Shown here: one piece after another, positions 8,895-18,217 of the stretch
Layout of the letters: each line of letters opens with the position of its first letter
Position numbering within the stretch: position 1 is the stretch's first letter
DNA from: Microcoleus sp. AS-A8
GTDB lineage: Bacteria; Cyanobacteriota; Cyanobacteriia; Cyanobacteriales; Coleofasciculaceae
Reading direction: 5' to 3'
DNA: 64,000 nt
Assembly (NCBI GenBank): GCA_039962225.1
Contig: JAMPKV010000002.1
Location: forward strand, 372,001-436,000
Made by a program: the position numbers and the translations under genes
Notes under the pieces: generated by a model
The model's database searches: none
Told to the model about the DNA's origin: nothing
Seen by the model: the letters and a program-made list of their open reading frames with translations, nothing else

Positions 8895-9959
8895 ATGATA
8901 AATATTTTCTTTCTTGTGCTGGCGATCGCCAGTTTTTTCCTCGCCGTTTTTTCTGTAGGCGTTATCAAACACAAATTTAGCCAAAAGCTACTGGATATCC
9001 CTAATGATCGCAGTTCCCATACGAAACCGACTCCCCGTGGTGGTGGATTGGGCTTTATCATTGCCTTTGCTGTTACCGGATCAATTGCTACTGCATTAGC
9101 CACTTACTTCCCTCAACTTCTACCCCGTGAGTTGGCTACCTTTAATCCCATCTGCCTTTGGCTCATCCTTACTCCTCTAGCCCTGATTGGTATTATTGAC
9201 GATCGCTGCGGTGTCCCAGCGGGGACGCGGTATTTGGTTCAGCTAGCGGTTGCTGGAGTGGCGATCGCTTATTGTGGCTCATTTCCGCAACCTTGGCTCA
9301 CTCCCTTCGGCTTAATGGGTCAAATTGTAGCAATCGCGCTCACCCTGATCGGCATGACTGCCCTGATCAACTTCTACAACTTCATGGACGGTCTAGATGG
9401 TCTTGTCGCAGGTGTCACTGCCGTACAATTGGCCTTTTTGGGGTATTACCTCAATCAACCCCTGTTCTGGCTTTTGGCAGCCGCCTTGCTGGGCTTTCTC
9501 TGGTGGAACTGGTCTCCTGCCAAAATTTTTATGGGTGATGCAGGTAGTACAGTTTTGGGAGCTAGTATAGCGATCGCTTTACTCAATACAAACCACAACC
9601 CAATCCAAGCTTGGTCAGCCCTAGCGGTTACTTTACCCTTGCTTGGCGATGCCATGTATACCCTCATCCGTCGTCTGATGCGTGGCGAAAATATCTTCAA
9701 AGCCCATCGCAGCCACCTTTACCAACGCCTCCAACAAGCAGGTTGGCCTCATGCTCAAGTGGCAAGTACCTATATTGTGGCTACAGGTATTGTCATTTTA
9801 GCTATTATCAATTTTGGCTTGATCGGTAGTGGGTTAAGCGCGATTGGAGTAGTCGTGGGAATTGCGATCGGCGAAAAATATTTGCGATCGCATCGTGTTC
9901 CTACTCGTTCATCAAAAATAGAGCCATTGCCCAGCGCTTATAGCTTGTCCGAAAAGTAG
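8895..9959 (+). CDS. WecA/MraY-family phosphoglycosyl transferase (UDP-sugar:polyprenyl-phosphate)
   Basis: 354-residue polytopic inner-membrane protein with about 10-11 hydrophobic segments. It probably starts glycan assembly by moving a sugar-1-phosphate from UDP-sugar to undecaprenyl phosphate. Family signatures are all present: KPTPRGGGLG, GIIDDRCGVPAGTR, NFYNFMDGLDGL (Mg-binding aspartates), KIFMGDAGS, and AHRSHLYQRL on the last cytoplasmic loop. It is more WecA-like than MraY-like because the neighbours are glycan genes, not mur genes. The start is ATG, 40 nt after the epimerase gene; that spacer holds a short GAGTGT repeat. Confidence 0.9.
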   Translation: MINIFFLVLAIASFFLAVFSVGVIKHKFSQKLLDIPNDRSSHTKPTPRGGGLGFIIAFAVTGSIATALATYFPQLLPRELATFNPICLWLILTPLALIGIIDDRCGVPAGTRYLVQLAVAGVAIAYCGSFPQPWLTPFGLMGQIVAIALTLIGMTALINFYNFMDGLDGLVAGVTAVQLAFLGYYLNQPLFWLLAAALLGFLWWNWSPAKIFMGDAGSTVLGASIAIALLNTNHNPIQAWSALAVTLPLLGDAMYTLIRRLMRGENIFKAHRSHLYQRLQQAGWPHAQVASTYIVATGIVILAIINFGLIGSGLSAIGVVVGIAIGEKYLRSHRVPTRSSKIEPLPSAYSLSEK

Positions 9960-10048
9960 GATTAAAAGAGGGTTAACCTCAAATAAACACTGATTTCTAG
10001 AAGGTTTCTCTGGATGTTGGATAGGTTTTTAATTTAAAAAGAAGCAGG

Positions 10049-10091
10049 GGAAGCTCATGAAAGGGAAGTTTTATTTTTTTTGTGAGCTTCC
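10049..10091. terminator. Convergent-gene hairpin
   Basis: Perfect 9-bp stem (GGAAGCTCA / TGAGCTTCC) between the convergent WecA-like and ABC permease genes. The loop contains a T-run (ATTTTTTT) and A-rich flanks. It could stop transcription from either side, but this is not a textbook U-tract arrangement. Confidence 0.45.
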
Positions 10092-10104
10092 AGCCATGAT
10101 GTTG

Positions 10105-10974
10105 CTAAAGGACATCCGCAAAAGCTGGACGTAGTCGCTGATAGCAGCAGAATCCAAGCCAAAAAACAATCAAAGAAATAGCTGAGGCAATTCCCCATTC
10201 TCCCCAATGTTTAACTTCTCCAGTTAATATCAGATCGCGATAAATTTCTGCGATCGCGGCTAGAGGATTCAACCAAAAAACCCAACCCCGAAACGCTTCT
10301 GGAATTATAGAAGCCGGATAGACAATGGGTGTGAGATAAAACCAAAGATTTAAAACAACTCCCAACGTTTGAGGAATATCCCGCAAAAATACGGTTAGCG
10401 CTGCTGCTAGATATCCCAATCCAACCGTCAAAAGTAATTGGGGTAACCAAATGAGCGGTAATAGTGCCAAGGTAGAATGCAGGGTATGGGACGATACCGC
10501 CACCAACACAATTAAGGCAGCTAAGCCAAATGCGCTCTCAATAAAGGTGGATAAAATGGGTACCAAGGGGAGCAACGCTAGTGGAAATACGACCTTCTTC
10601 ACCAAATTGGGTTGGCTAATCACCGAACTCGCTGACTGAACCAATCCACCTGTAAACGCTATCCAAGGAAGCAAACCCGCAAATAACCATAATCCGAAGA
10701 TCACGCTGTTATCTTCTGGCAAGCCCTTGAGGGTTAACTTCACTTTCAAGACAATCGAGAATACATAAGTGTAAATCAGCAACTGTGATAGCTGATTCAA
10801 CAAAGGCCACAAATTTCCTAAAACTGACCCTTTATATCTTGCCTCTAAATCGCGCCGCACTAAAGCCCGCAGCAAGTCAAACTTTGTCCACCACTGCTCA
10901 CTTAGGGGCAGCCAACGCCTAACCTTTCCAACTTTACGGACAAGTAACTTGATTTCTTTGAGTAACAATCGCAT
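10105..10974 (-). CDS. ABC-2 type polysaccharide export permease (Wzm-like)
   Basis: 289-residue inner-membrane subunit with six hydrophobic segments. It is preceded by the amphipathic cytoplasmic helix WWTKFDLLRALVRRDLEARYKGSVLG, LWPLL typical of the O-antigen/teichoic-acid exporter family (shown here in two parts). It would move an undecaprenyl-linked glycan across the membrane with an ATP-binding partner (Wzt). No Wzt-like ATPase lies in the window next to it, so the partner must be elsewhere. It is convergent with the preceding glycan genes, so it is transcribed separately. Confidence 0.87.
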   Translation of the reverse strand: MRLLLKEIKLLVRKVGKVRRWLPLSEQWWTKFDLLRALVRRDLEARYKGSVLGNLWPLLNQLSQLLIYTYVFSIVLKVKLTLKGLPEDNSVIFGLWLFAGLLPWIAFTGGLVQSASSVISQPNLVKKVVFPLALLPLVPILSTFIESAFGLAALIVLVAVSSHTLHSTLALLPLIWLPQLLLTVGLGYLAAALTVFLRDIPQTLGVVLNLWFYLTPIVYPASIIPEAFRGWVFWLNPLAAIAEIYRDLILTGEVKHWGEWGIASAISLIVFWLGFCCYQRLRPAFADVL

Positions 10975-11336
10975 TTTTGATCACAACCACCACACCACAC
11001 CACCCATCCCCCTTGAAGTTGAGTCAAACAGTAGAGTTCCCACTGCCTCTGGCTCTACATTGATGGGGGACTATCACTTGTTTTAAGTTTAAGGGTCTAG
11101 TCGCTATTAACGGTGATACTCGATAGTGTAAAAATTCCTCCTGTCATGTTTCTCAAGGTGGAAATAGGGGCGATGAGGGGTGAAAAGGGCGCTGTTGCGA
11201 TCGCTCTATCCAATGTCGTGTTGTGGCTATCTTTTGGCAAAATTGTTAGCTGGGATTAACACATCAAAATTCCACCTTATTGTAAAGCCCCTGATTCCGC
11301 TACACTGTGGAATGGTTCATCGTAACGGAAACGATA
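10975..11336. other. Intergenic region between divergent permease and petP genes
   Basis: 362 nt without a convincing gene. It holds an imperfect GTAGAG...CTCTAC inverted repeat near 11030-11060. A weak promoter-like pair TTGTAA (11280-11285) and TACACT (11301-11306), 15 nt apart, lies upstream of petP. Open frames here have no recognisable content. Confidence 0.35.
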
Positions 11337-11534
11337 ATGGAGATCGGGCAAAAAGTAAAAGTCTATCGCCTGAGAGATCGGGTGTCTCCGGCGACTGTGA
11401 GTAAACTAGGGAAAGTCGGCACCATACAAAATTTCAGAATGACGGATGGTAGCGGCGTTGGCGTTGTTGTTAAATTTGACGACAACTACACAACCTGGTT
11501 TTTTGAAGACGAACTCAAACCCGTAGACAATTAA
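11337..11534 (+). CDS. petP: PetP, cytochrome b6f complex peripheral subunit (DUF2862)
   Basis: 65-residue soluble protein with an SH3-like fold that binds the cytoplasmic face of cytochrome b6f and is linked to stable linear electron flow. Diagnostic residues: MEIGQKVKVYRLRDRVSP at the N terminus and KFDDNYTTWFFEDEL near the C terminus. The ATG at 11337 is chosen because the family begins there; longer in-frame starts (11180, 11307) add sequence that matches nothing. The next gene begins 2 nt after its stop, so petP heads a three-gene operon with the ArsA-like ATPase and chlG. Confidence 0.87.
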   Translation: MEIGQKVKVYRLRDRVSPATVSKLGKVGTIQNFRMTDGSGVGVVVKFDDNYTTWFFEDELKPVDN

Positions 11535-11536
11535 CA

Positions 11537-12637
11537 ATGTCCCTGATACTTACCTTCTTGGGTAAAGGCGGCACCGGTCGCACAACGATCGCTATTGCTG
11601 CTGCCAAAAAGCTGTCCAGCCTCGGTCAACGCGTCCTTTTGGTAGGACAAGACCCAGGCCCCGCCTTGGGGCTTTTACTGGGAGTACCCACCAGTCCCGA
11701 CCCTCAGGAAATTGGGGCTAACCTCACAGCCGTACAGTTACACAGTACATTGCTGCTGGAACGGGCTTGGGAAGAGGTCAAAAACTTAGAAGCGCAATAT
11801 TTGCGATCGCCCACTCTCAAAAGTGTCTTTGGTCAAGAACTGGGCATTTTACCGGGTATGGACAGTGCTTTGGCGCTGAACGCGATTCGGGAGTATGACA
11901 AAAGCGGTAAATATGATGTGATCATCTACGACGGTAGTGGTGACCAAGCGACCCTCCGGATGCTGGGGATGCCAGAGGTTTTAAGCTGGTACATCCGCCG
12001 ATTTCGGAAAGTTGTAGAAGATTCCGACGTTTGGAAATCCTTATCGCCTTTCATCCAACCAGTCACCAGTGCAGTCCTGAATGTGTCCTGGACTGGAGAA
12101 AGCTTTGCCAAAGAACCCACCCAGCAGGCTAATACGATACTCGATCAGGGAAAAGCCGCGATCGCTGACCCCAATCGCGTTGCTGCCTACTTAGTCACCA
12201 GTGGTGATACAGCAGCCCTTGCCACTGCCAAATTCCTCTGGGGCAGTTCCCAACAAGTCGGTCTTACCGTCGGGGGTGTCCTGCTCAACCAAATCCCGGC
12301 GACGGAACCGTTAACGGGTGAATTTGCACCTTTGGAAGTCAGCGCCCTTCCCAAGCTGTCCTCTAGCGATGAGTGGGAACCCCTGATTGATGCCCTGCCC
12401 GATTTCAAACAGGCAACACAGGTACCCAGACCCATCACCATAGATATTCTTTCTCGTCAAGTGCAATTGTTCCTGCCCACTTTTGACAAAAAGCAGGTCA
12501 AACTCACCCAATACGGCCCGGAAGTCACCATTGAAGCCGGTGACCAACGGCGTAACATAGTGCTGCCCCCACAATTAAGGGGTCAATCGGTCAAGGGTGC
12601 TAAATTCCAAAACAATTATTTGACAATATCGTTTTAG
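11537..12637 (+). CDS. Get3/ArsA-fold ATPase with C-terminal alpha-crystallin-like domain (NosAFP type)
   Basis: 366-residue deviant-Walker NTPase. The P-loop is FLGKGGTGRTT (residues about 7-17): the first, signature lysine of GKGGxGKT is kept but the usual phosphate-binding lysine is arginine. VIIYDGSGD matches the switch/Walker B strand. The last 50 residues form a beta-rich domain like the small heat-shock-type tail of cyanobacterial and plastid Get3 homologues. Family members are proposed to escort tail-anchored or other membrane proteins. Location between petP and chlG suggests a role in thylakoid membrane biogenesis, which is inference. Confidence 0.82.
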   Translation: MSLILTFLGKGGTGRTTIAIAAAKKLSSLGQRVLLVGQDPGPALGLLLGVPTSPDPQEIGANLTAVQLHSTLLLERAWEEVKNLEAQYLRSPTLKSVFGQELGILPGMDSALALNAIREYDKSGKYDVIIYDGSGDQATLRMLGMPEVLSWYIRRFRKVVEDSDVWKSLSPFIQPVTSAVLNVSWTGESFAKEPTQQANTILDQGKAAIADPNRVAAYLVTSGDTAALATAKFLWGSSQQVGLTVGGVLLNQIPATEPLTGEFAPLEVSALPKLSSSDEWEPLIDALPDFKQATQVPRPITIDILSRQVQLFLPTFDKKQVKLTQYGPEVTIEAGDQRRNIVLPPQLRGQSVKGAKFQNNYLTISF

Positions 12638-12654
12638 TGAAGGACTAATGGCGA

Positions 12655-13626
12655 ATGACAAGTGACAACTCCGCCGAACGTAGCGCCAAAACTCGGCAGC
12701 TACTGGGGATGAAAGGTGCTGCCCCAGGTGAAACCTCGATTTGGAAAATTCGCCTCCAGTTGATGAAGCCGATTACCTGGATTCCTCTAATCTGGGGGGT
12801 TGTCTGCGGGGCGGCTTCTTCGGGTGGGTATAGTTGGACGCTGGAAGACATTCTCAAAGCTGCTGCCTGTATGTTGCTTTCCGGGCCTCTGATGGCGGGT
12901 TATACCCAAACCTTAAATGACTTTTATGACCGCGAAATCGACGCGATTAATGAGCCTTATCGCCCTATCCCTTCCGGTGCCATTTCCATCCCCCAGGTTG
13001 TCACCCAAATTTTAGTGCTACTTTTTGCGGGTGTTGGCATTGCTTACCTCTTAGACGTTTGGGCGGGTCATGAATTTCCTAACCTCACCTGTTTGACTCT
13101 AGGGGGTGCCTTTATTGCTTACATTTACTCGGCCCCACCCCTAAAACTGAAAAAGAACGGCTGGCTGGGGAATTACGCCCTCGGTTCTAGCTATATTGCC
13201 CTTCCCTGGTGGGCGGGTCATGCGTTGTTTGGTCAGCTCAATTGGACAATTGTCGTTTTGACCTTGTTCTATAGCCTCGCGGGATTGGGAATTGCGGTAG
13301 TTAATGACTTCAAGAGTGTAGAAGGCGATCGCCAACTCGGTTTAAAATCACTGCCAGTTATGTTTGGTATTGGGACGGCGGCTTGGATTTGTGTTCTGAT
13401 GATTGATATCTTCCAAGCGGGAATTGCGGGTTATTTAATCAGCATCCATCAAAACCTCTATGCGGCAATTTTGTTGTTGTTAATTATTCCTCAAATCACG
13501 TTCCAGGATATGTATTTTCTGCGCGATCCCTTAAAAAATGACGTGAAGTATCAAGCTAGCGCTCAACCCTTTTTAGTATTGGGGATGCTGGTGGCTGGTT
13601 TAGCCCTCGGTCATGGTGCCATTTAA
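12655..13626 (+). CDS. chlG: Chlorophyll synthase
   Basis: ChlG esterifies chlorophyllide a with phytyl or geranylgeranyl diphosphate in the thylakoid or plasma membrane, the last step of chlorophyll a synthesis. 323 residues, UbiA-superfamily polyprenyltransferase with 8-9 hydrophobic segments. Both aspartate-rich motifs are visible: NDFYDREIDAINEPYRPIPS (residues about 86-105, split here by no insertion) and the second, NDFKSVEGDRQLGLKSLPV. The N-terminal leader TRQLLGMKGA is typical of cyanobacterial ChlG. The ATG at 12655 follows GAAGGA by a suitable distance; an out-of-frame ATG at 12648 stops after five codons. Third gene of the petP operon. Confidence 0.95.
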   Translation: MTSDNSAERSAKTRQLLGMKGAAPGETSIWKIRLQLMKPITWIPLIWGVVCGAASSGGYSWTLEDILKAAACMLLSGPLMAGYTQTLNDFYDREIDAINEPYRPIPSGAISIPQVVTQILVLLFAGVGIAYLLDVWAGHEFPNLTCLTLGGAFIAYIYSAPPLKLKKNGWLGNYALGSSYIALPWWAGHALFGQLNWTIVVLTLFYSLAGLGIAVVNDFKSVEGDRQLGLKSLPVMFGIGTAAWICVLMIDIFQAGIAGYLISIHQNLYAAILLLLIIPQITFQDMYFLRDPLKNDVKYQASAQPFLVLGMLVAGLALGHGAI

Positions 13627-13770
13627 GAAAAGGTGTTTATAAAGAACAACAAAAAAAGGTCAATCCCGGAACTCAAAGACTACTGAGCAAAACATAAGCA
13701 GCAGTTCCCCCGTAGGTGCAATCCTTTTAAATCAAAGGTGATCGCATTGCATCGAACGGAGGAATTTCTG

Positions 13771-13801
13771 CTTAAGTTAAATTGTACTGACTTAACTTAA
13801 G
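13771..13801. promoter_or_regulatory. Perfect 10-bp inverted repeat upstream of large membrane-protein gene
   Basis: CTTAAGTTAA and TTAACTTAAG flank an 11-nt spacer, 100 nt before the next ATG. There is no T-run after it, so an operator or structured leader is as likely as a terminator for chlG. Function unknown. Confidence 0.3.
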
Positions 13802-13900
13802 TTTGTAGTATCACTTTAGCTCAAGTAAGCTTTCGCCTTTTACCTACAAATGCCTTGATTCAGCGTTATTTAGCTTAAGAGAAATCTCCGATTATTTAAT

Positions 13901-16246
13901 ATGCTGCAGGTTCAAAAGCTTAAAGCTCTGAAAAAAACTATTCGTTTAATATTTTTACTCATTTTTTTGTTGATATGTTTATCATTTTCTTTTGCCCTTT
14001 TAGTTATAAAAGACTTTTCTCAACCCTTAGATGGAATTGAAGACCTGGGGATTTGGGAGTATATGGGATATTACTTCTCTAAAAATCTAAAAATATTACC
14101 ACTCCCGAATTTAGATTTGACGAATAACCAAGTATTTTATCCATACGGCACGAATAGCGTATTCCAAGGTTGGGGAATTGAAAAAGATACTTTCTATGCC
14201 GTTCTATACCTATTATTTGGTATTGGTGCATGGTTACAGATTTACTACTTTTTCACCATATTAGCTATAGTCATAGGAACTTTTTTATTACTATTTCGGG
14301 ATTATGGAATTCAACGTGCTGCTGGAGCAGCAGTCATTGTCTCTTTTGGTAATTTTTATGCAGTACAGAAGTACCCAATACATTTTGATAATGCTGTAAT
14401 TCACTGGACTACGCTCAGCTTTATTGCCGATTTTCTTATAGTAAAGAGAGTTACTTTGAGACAAAGCATACCTCTATCAATGATTTTGGTAAGAGCTTGC
14501 TTATTGATACTGAGTTTTGGACAGGGGTTAGGATATATAGCTGGATTTGCTTTAGTTTCTTTTACAGTTTCTACTGTTTTTGTTACAACGTTACTAATTT
14601 ATAGATATTTCAGATATAAACAGAAGTTTAGTAAACTTTTTAAGAGCTTGTTAGAAACCTACAAGCAGGATTTTTTGAAGTCTCCTCACTTGTGTTTATT
14701 CTTACTAATTATCACTAGTGTGATTGGCTACCTATATTTACCCTTAGCACTAGAGATTGCCAAGGAAGCTAAAAGCTTTGATTTTAGGGAAATCCCTATG
14801 GGTGCCTGGTGGACTAATCCCTTAAGATTGTTTGTTCCTTTACTACCACCAGGTTTAACAGGTTTAATGCCATCCTACTATGAATTAAGTGAAGTATTTG
14901 CAAAAATATTTAGAGATTCACCAGCAGGTTCTCTTCCTGGGAGTCCCGGATTGTTTTTAGCTATTATTGGAGTTTTGGGTTTGTGGCAAGCACGTAAAAA
15001 AGCCATTATTTTTATCCCATTGATTATTGTATTCCTGCTTTGCCTATCCTATAATCCAGAGTTTTTTCCAACACTGCGCATTTTTCCCTGGTTTGCTTTT
15101 AACCGTTTTACTGAGCGTAGTACTAATATTTATCCAGTTATACTTTGTTTATTGGCGTTACATATTAACTTAAATAATCTGCCCTTAATTTTAAAAAAAA
15201 TTCTTCCATTCCTTTTGGTTATTCTAGCCTGCACTGAACTATATACAGCTTATTATGTAAAGTTTAATTATCAGCCATACTCATTTGATAAAACTTTTTT
15301 TGCTTATATGGATTATGTAAAAAAAACACCAGGAGAAGCTGTTTTAGATTTCCCCTTCTGTGCGGTGGGTGGGAATGGAGTAGGTGGAACAGAACTCTGC
15401 CCATACTACTTGAAAACTGCTGGTATTTATGGATTGAGAAGATTTCACGAAAAGAAAGTTTTAGGTCAGTACTTTGGTCGCTTACATCCTTCCCAAATTC
15501 AGCCATACCTTCAGGCAGGATGGAACAAGCTCTTCTTTCCAGATAATCCATCTCCTCATCTTGCAGTCTCTCAAACACGATGTTTTAGAGCTGATGAGTG
15601 GGCTTTCTTTACCGATTTTTATAAGCTAAATGATTTTGCTGGTATTAATCTTTATGTTGATTTATTACCAAGAAATTGTGCTAGTGAATTTTATGAACGA
15701 TTTGGCAATCCTGCTGTCGAAACAGTAGTTCCAGGAGCAGGTAGAGTGAAATTTTTACCGAAGTCTACTGAATTAAGAAATCAAGTTAACTTAGAATTAG
15801 GTACGGCGCTGAAATTTGAACCTTTTCTAAGTTTTTCAGAATCTAATTTAATTAAACCTAACTCAGAAAAGACCTTTTTGGCTATTCGTGGTCTTAATCC
15901 TTTAGCAAAAGATACAATTAGCGACTGCCGCTGGGGTTTAGGGCCTGAAAGCAAATTAGAATTCAAACTTCCTCAAAGTCAGACTTTAGCAGTCTCTTTC
16001 CGGTTTGATAATCCCATTCCCGGTCAAGATGTAGTGGTTGAAGCAAATGGAGCAACAATCTTAAGATTGGAGCGCATGACAGGAGGCAATACAGTTGATA
16101 AAACAATTAAGTTTCAAGGTGTTAAGGGGCTTAACTACGTTACTTTCAAATACAGGTCTTGGAATCACAATAAAATCATACTTGTCCCTAATTATAATCA
16201 GCCTATAGCTGTCTTGTTTAGAAAATTGTTAATTCAGCCAGAATAG
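13901..16246 (+). CDS. Large polytopic membrane protein of unknown function
   Basis: 781 residues, not recognised as a named family. Residues about 15-40 and roughly ten more hydrophobic stretches to about residue 465 make an integral membrane region. The remaining ~300 residues look soluble and beta-rich (EFKLPQSQTLAVSFRF, VVVEANGATILRLERM). The architecture resembles GT-C-type or other cyanobacterial membrane glycan proteins, but I see no catalytic DD/ED motif I would stand on. Base composition is visibly A/T-rich against its neighbours, with many TTA/ATA codons, which suggests acquisition by transfer. No strong ribosome-binding site precedes the ATG. It is flanked by glycosyltransferase genes on both sides, though not in an operon. 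Confidence 0.7.
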   Translation: MLQVQKLKALKKTIRLIFLLIFLLICLSFSFALLVIKDFSQPLDGIEDLGIWEYMGYYFSKNLKILPLPNLDLTNNQVFYPYGTNSVFQGWGIEKDTFYAVLYLLFGIGAWLQIYYFFTILAIVIGTFLLLFRDYGIQRAAGAAVIVSFGNFYAVQKYPIHFDNAVIHWTTLSFIADFLIVKRVTLRQSIPLSMILVRACLLILSFGQGLGYIAGFALVSFTVSTVFVTTLLIYRYFRYKQKFSKLFKSLLETYKQDFLKSPHLCLFLLIITSVIGYLYLPLALEIAKEAKSFDFREIPMGAWWTNPLRLFVPLLPPGLTGLMPSYYELSEVFAKIFRDSPAGSLPGSPGLFLAIIGVLGLWQARKKAIIFIPLIIVFLLCLSYNPEFFPTLRIFPWFAFNRFTERSTNIYPVILCLLALHINLNNLPLILKKILPFLLVILACTELYTAYYVKFNYQPYSFDKTFFAYMDYVKKTPGEAVLDFPFCAVGGNGVGGTELCPYYLKTAGIYGLRRFHEKKVLGQYFGRLHPSQIQPYLQAGWNKLFFPDNPSPHLAVSQTRCFRADEWAFFTDFYKLNDFAGINLYVDLLPRNCASEFYERFGNPAVETVVPGAGRVKFLPKSTELRNQVNLELGTALKFEPFLSFSESNLIKPNSEKTFLAIRGLNPLAKDTISDCRWGLGPESKLEFKLPQSQTLAVSFRFDNPIPGQDVVVEANGATILRLERMTGGNTVDKTIKFQGVKGLNYVTFKYRSWNHNKIILVPNYNQPIAVLFRKLLIQPE

Positions 16247-16565
16247 CCATTGCTTTGGCGTCCTGAACAAACCCCCTAGAAGACCTCACCCAATCTGCGC
16301 TAAACCTTTACTATTGGTCAGCGAATATCGAGTAATTGTAAAGATTGGAAAAAATTCTTTGCTGTTGAATGATGCTGTTAGGCTAATTGTCGATCTAAAA
16401 TTTTAGTGAAAATTGGGTAAGGGCGACTCATGAGTCGCCTAAAGCTATTTGCCAACCGTATCCTAAAAGTCTGGGGCTATAACAACGAAGTCTGCCTATC
16501 GCGCTTGCGCTCTTGCTAGCGTGGCAAGCGGACTCAATGCAAGCCTATGGCAACCCTGACCTTTA
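16247..16565. other. Spacer with short dispersed repeats
   Basis: No gene seen. Around 16495-16540 there is GCGCTTGCGCTCTTGCTAGC-type sequence followed by GGCAAGCGGACT. It is similar in style to the G/C-rich repeat fragments near 25700 and 51350. Confidence 0.35.
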
Positions 16566-16916
16566 CTACGGTCGCTCTAGCCTTCTCCTCGCGGCGTCAA
16601 GACCGGCTTGGTAGCCTTGATCGTAACCCTCTTTGTAGCCTCTATCGTAAGTGTCTTTGCAATTATTTCCGGTCGAACCACTAGCAGTTTTGCAATTTTG
16701 GAGACTGGCAAAAGGGATATAAGCCACTCCGCCGCTACCTGGAAGGCTGGTTTTATACTTTGCCCACTCCTGACTACTACCTGATTGGTCTCGCGATGTA
16801 CCTATTACGCGTATCTCTGTACCGTCTGGGGCGAAACCGAGTACTCTTGAACTTAAAGAGGGACTGGCATAAATAGCCGCTTTCAATTCCTTTAGGCTTG
16901 TACCGACCGGATATCC
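16566..16916 (-). pseudogene. SH3-domain protein remnant lacking its N-terminal signal region
   Basis: The frame encodes an SH3b-like domain (KAAIYASPSLSSRVLGFA, then IRVIGTSRD, WAKYKT and GVAYIPFASLQNC). After it comes a Tyr/Gly/Asp tail in which YDRGYKEGYDQGYQAG repeats the Y-x-x-G spacing. It is open back to 16916 (GYPVGTSLKELKAA) but contains no ATG or GTG; the only start is a TTG at 16886 inside the domain with GGA directly against it. SH3b proteins of this kind normally have a signal peptide, which is missing, so I read this as a 5'-truncated gene. A functional short protein from the TTG cannot be excluded. Confidence 0.5.
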
Positions 16917-16930
16917 TTAGTCTCGTGTAC

Positions 16931-18121
16931 TCATTGTTGATTGGCTAGAATTTTCCGATAAACCTGAATCGTCTGCTGTGCGATCGCATCCCAACTATAA
17001 TTCTTCAAAGCATATTCTTGACCCTTCATTCCTCGGCGCTGGCGTTCCCCAGCATCCTGAAGTGACTTGCGTAAGCACTCCGTTAAAGCATCAACATCAC
17101 ACGCACAAACCCAGCCTGCCTGAGTCCTTTCAACCTCTTCCCAAATATGAACTTGGTCAGAAATCACCACAGGCGTCGCAGCAACCATCGCTTCTGCCAC
17201 TGCAATGCCAAAGTTTTCGTAGTAAGAAGGTAGGACAAATAAATCCGCATCTTGCAATAAAGCCGCCTTCAATTGCCCCGTCACAAAACCCGTAATCGTA
17301 GTACAGGAGGACAGAGGAGAAGTCTTAATTCGTTCGGCAATCTGACTTTCATAATCGGGGTCTTGAGGATTTGCTCCTGCTAAAACACAGTGAAAATTAA
17401 CTCCCTCTGCTAACAGTTTTTCCACTGCTGGTATGAGCAAATTTAGACCTTTTTTGGGGTCAATTCGGGACATAAATAGCAGCAAAGGCTGGTTATCTGA
17501 AATACCCAGTTGACGCCGCGCTTCTCCTGGAGGGGGCATTACTAACGGCGTCACTCCTAGCGGAATCACCAAATCTCGTGTCTGAATGCCAAAACGTTCC
17601 GAAATCTTGGCCTCTTGATCACTGGTGAAGTGAATACCTGCCGCACCGGCTAAGTTAGATCGTTCCCACAGTGCAGCATAGATTTGCTTGAGTTGCCGCT
17701 TCTTCTGTAAGTCTGCTGGGTCAAGAGTGCCTAAGGGACGCAGAATATAGGGTAGGTTTTTGTGTCGTGCGATCGCAGCCGCTGCCGTACTCACAGGCGA
17801 GAACAAAGCATGGATATGAGCCAGATCAAATCCTCTGGATTCATACCATAACCATCGCAAAAGGTCAAGGGAAAACTTGTAGCGGCGGAATGGAGAACAC
17901 CGAAAGTATCGCACTTGATAGCCATCTTGCTCGACGGGTTGATCCAAGGGAACATCCAGGGGTGGTTGTCCCACATCTCCATTCGAGTCAGTTGTGAGTA
18001 CTGTAACGTCCATCCCCTGAGAGGCTAATGCTGATGAAAGCCCTTTTACCATCTGACTTGGGCCTCCATAAACCAGGGAAATCGAAGGAATAATTTGTAG
18101 AATCCGCAGAGGCTGGCTCAT
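16931..18121 (-). CDS. Glycosyltransferase family 4
   Basis: 396-residue GT-B enzyme. N-terminal domain: ILQIIPSISLVYGGPSQMVKGL, with the Gly-Gly-P loop typical of GT4 and later FDLAHIHALFSP. Donor domain: QPLLLFMSRIDPKKGLNLLI, then ADLFVLPSYYENFGIAVAEAMVAATPVV, which contains the E-x7-E pair. It is likely to act on exopolysaccharide or glycolipid at the cytoplasmic membrane. It runs opposite to the 1-10 kb cluster and stands alone. The ATG is at 18121, with an untranslated spacer of about 100 nt to the CHAT gene, also on the minus strand. Confidence 0.87.
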   Translation of the reverse strand: MSQPLRILQIIPSISLVYGGPSQMVKGLSSALASQGMDVTVLTTDSNGDVGQPPLDVPLDQPVEQDGYQVRYFRCSPFRRYKFSLDLLRWLWYESRGFDLAHIHALFSPVSTAAAAIARHKNLPYILRPLGTLDPADLQKKRQLKQIYAALWERSNLAGAAGIHFTSDQEAKISERFGIQTRDLVIPLGVTPLVMPPPGEARRQLGISDNQPLLLFMSRIDPKKGLNLLIPAVEKLLAEGVNFHCVLAGANPQDPDYESQIAERIKTSPLSSCTTITGFVTGQLKAALLQDADLFVLPSYYENFGIAVAEAMVAATPVVISDQVHIWEEVERTQAGWVCACDVDALTECLRKSLQDAGERQRRGMKGQEYALKNYSWDAIAQQTIQVYRKILANQQ

Positions 18122-18217
18122 CGCTAGTTTATCTCCCTATCAACAGCAGGAGTGGCTTGAAAGGGTAGAACATTCAACTTTCCTTGCCCAATTCCTCTCT
18201 AGATCGTGTTCTTAGAG

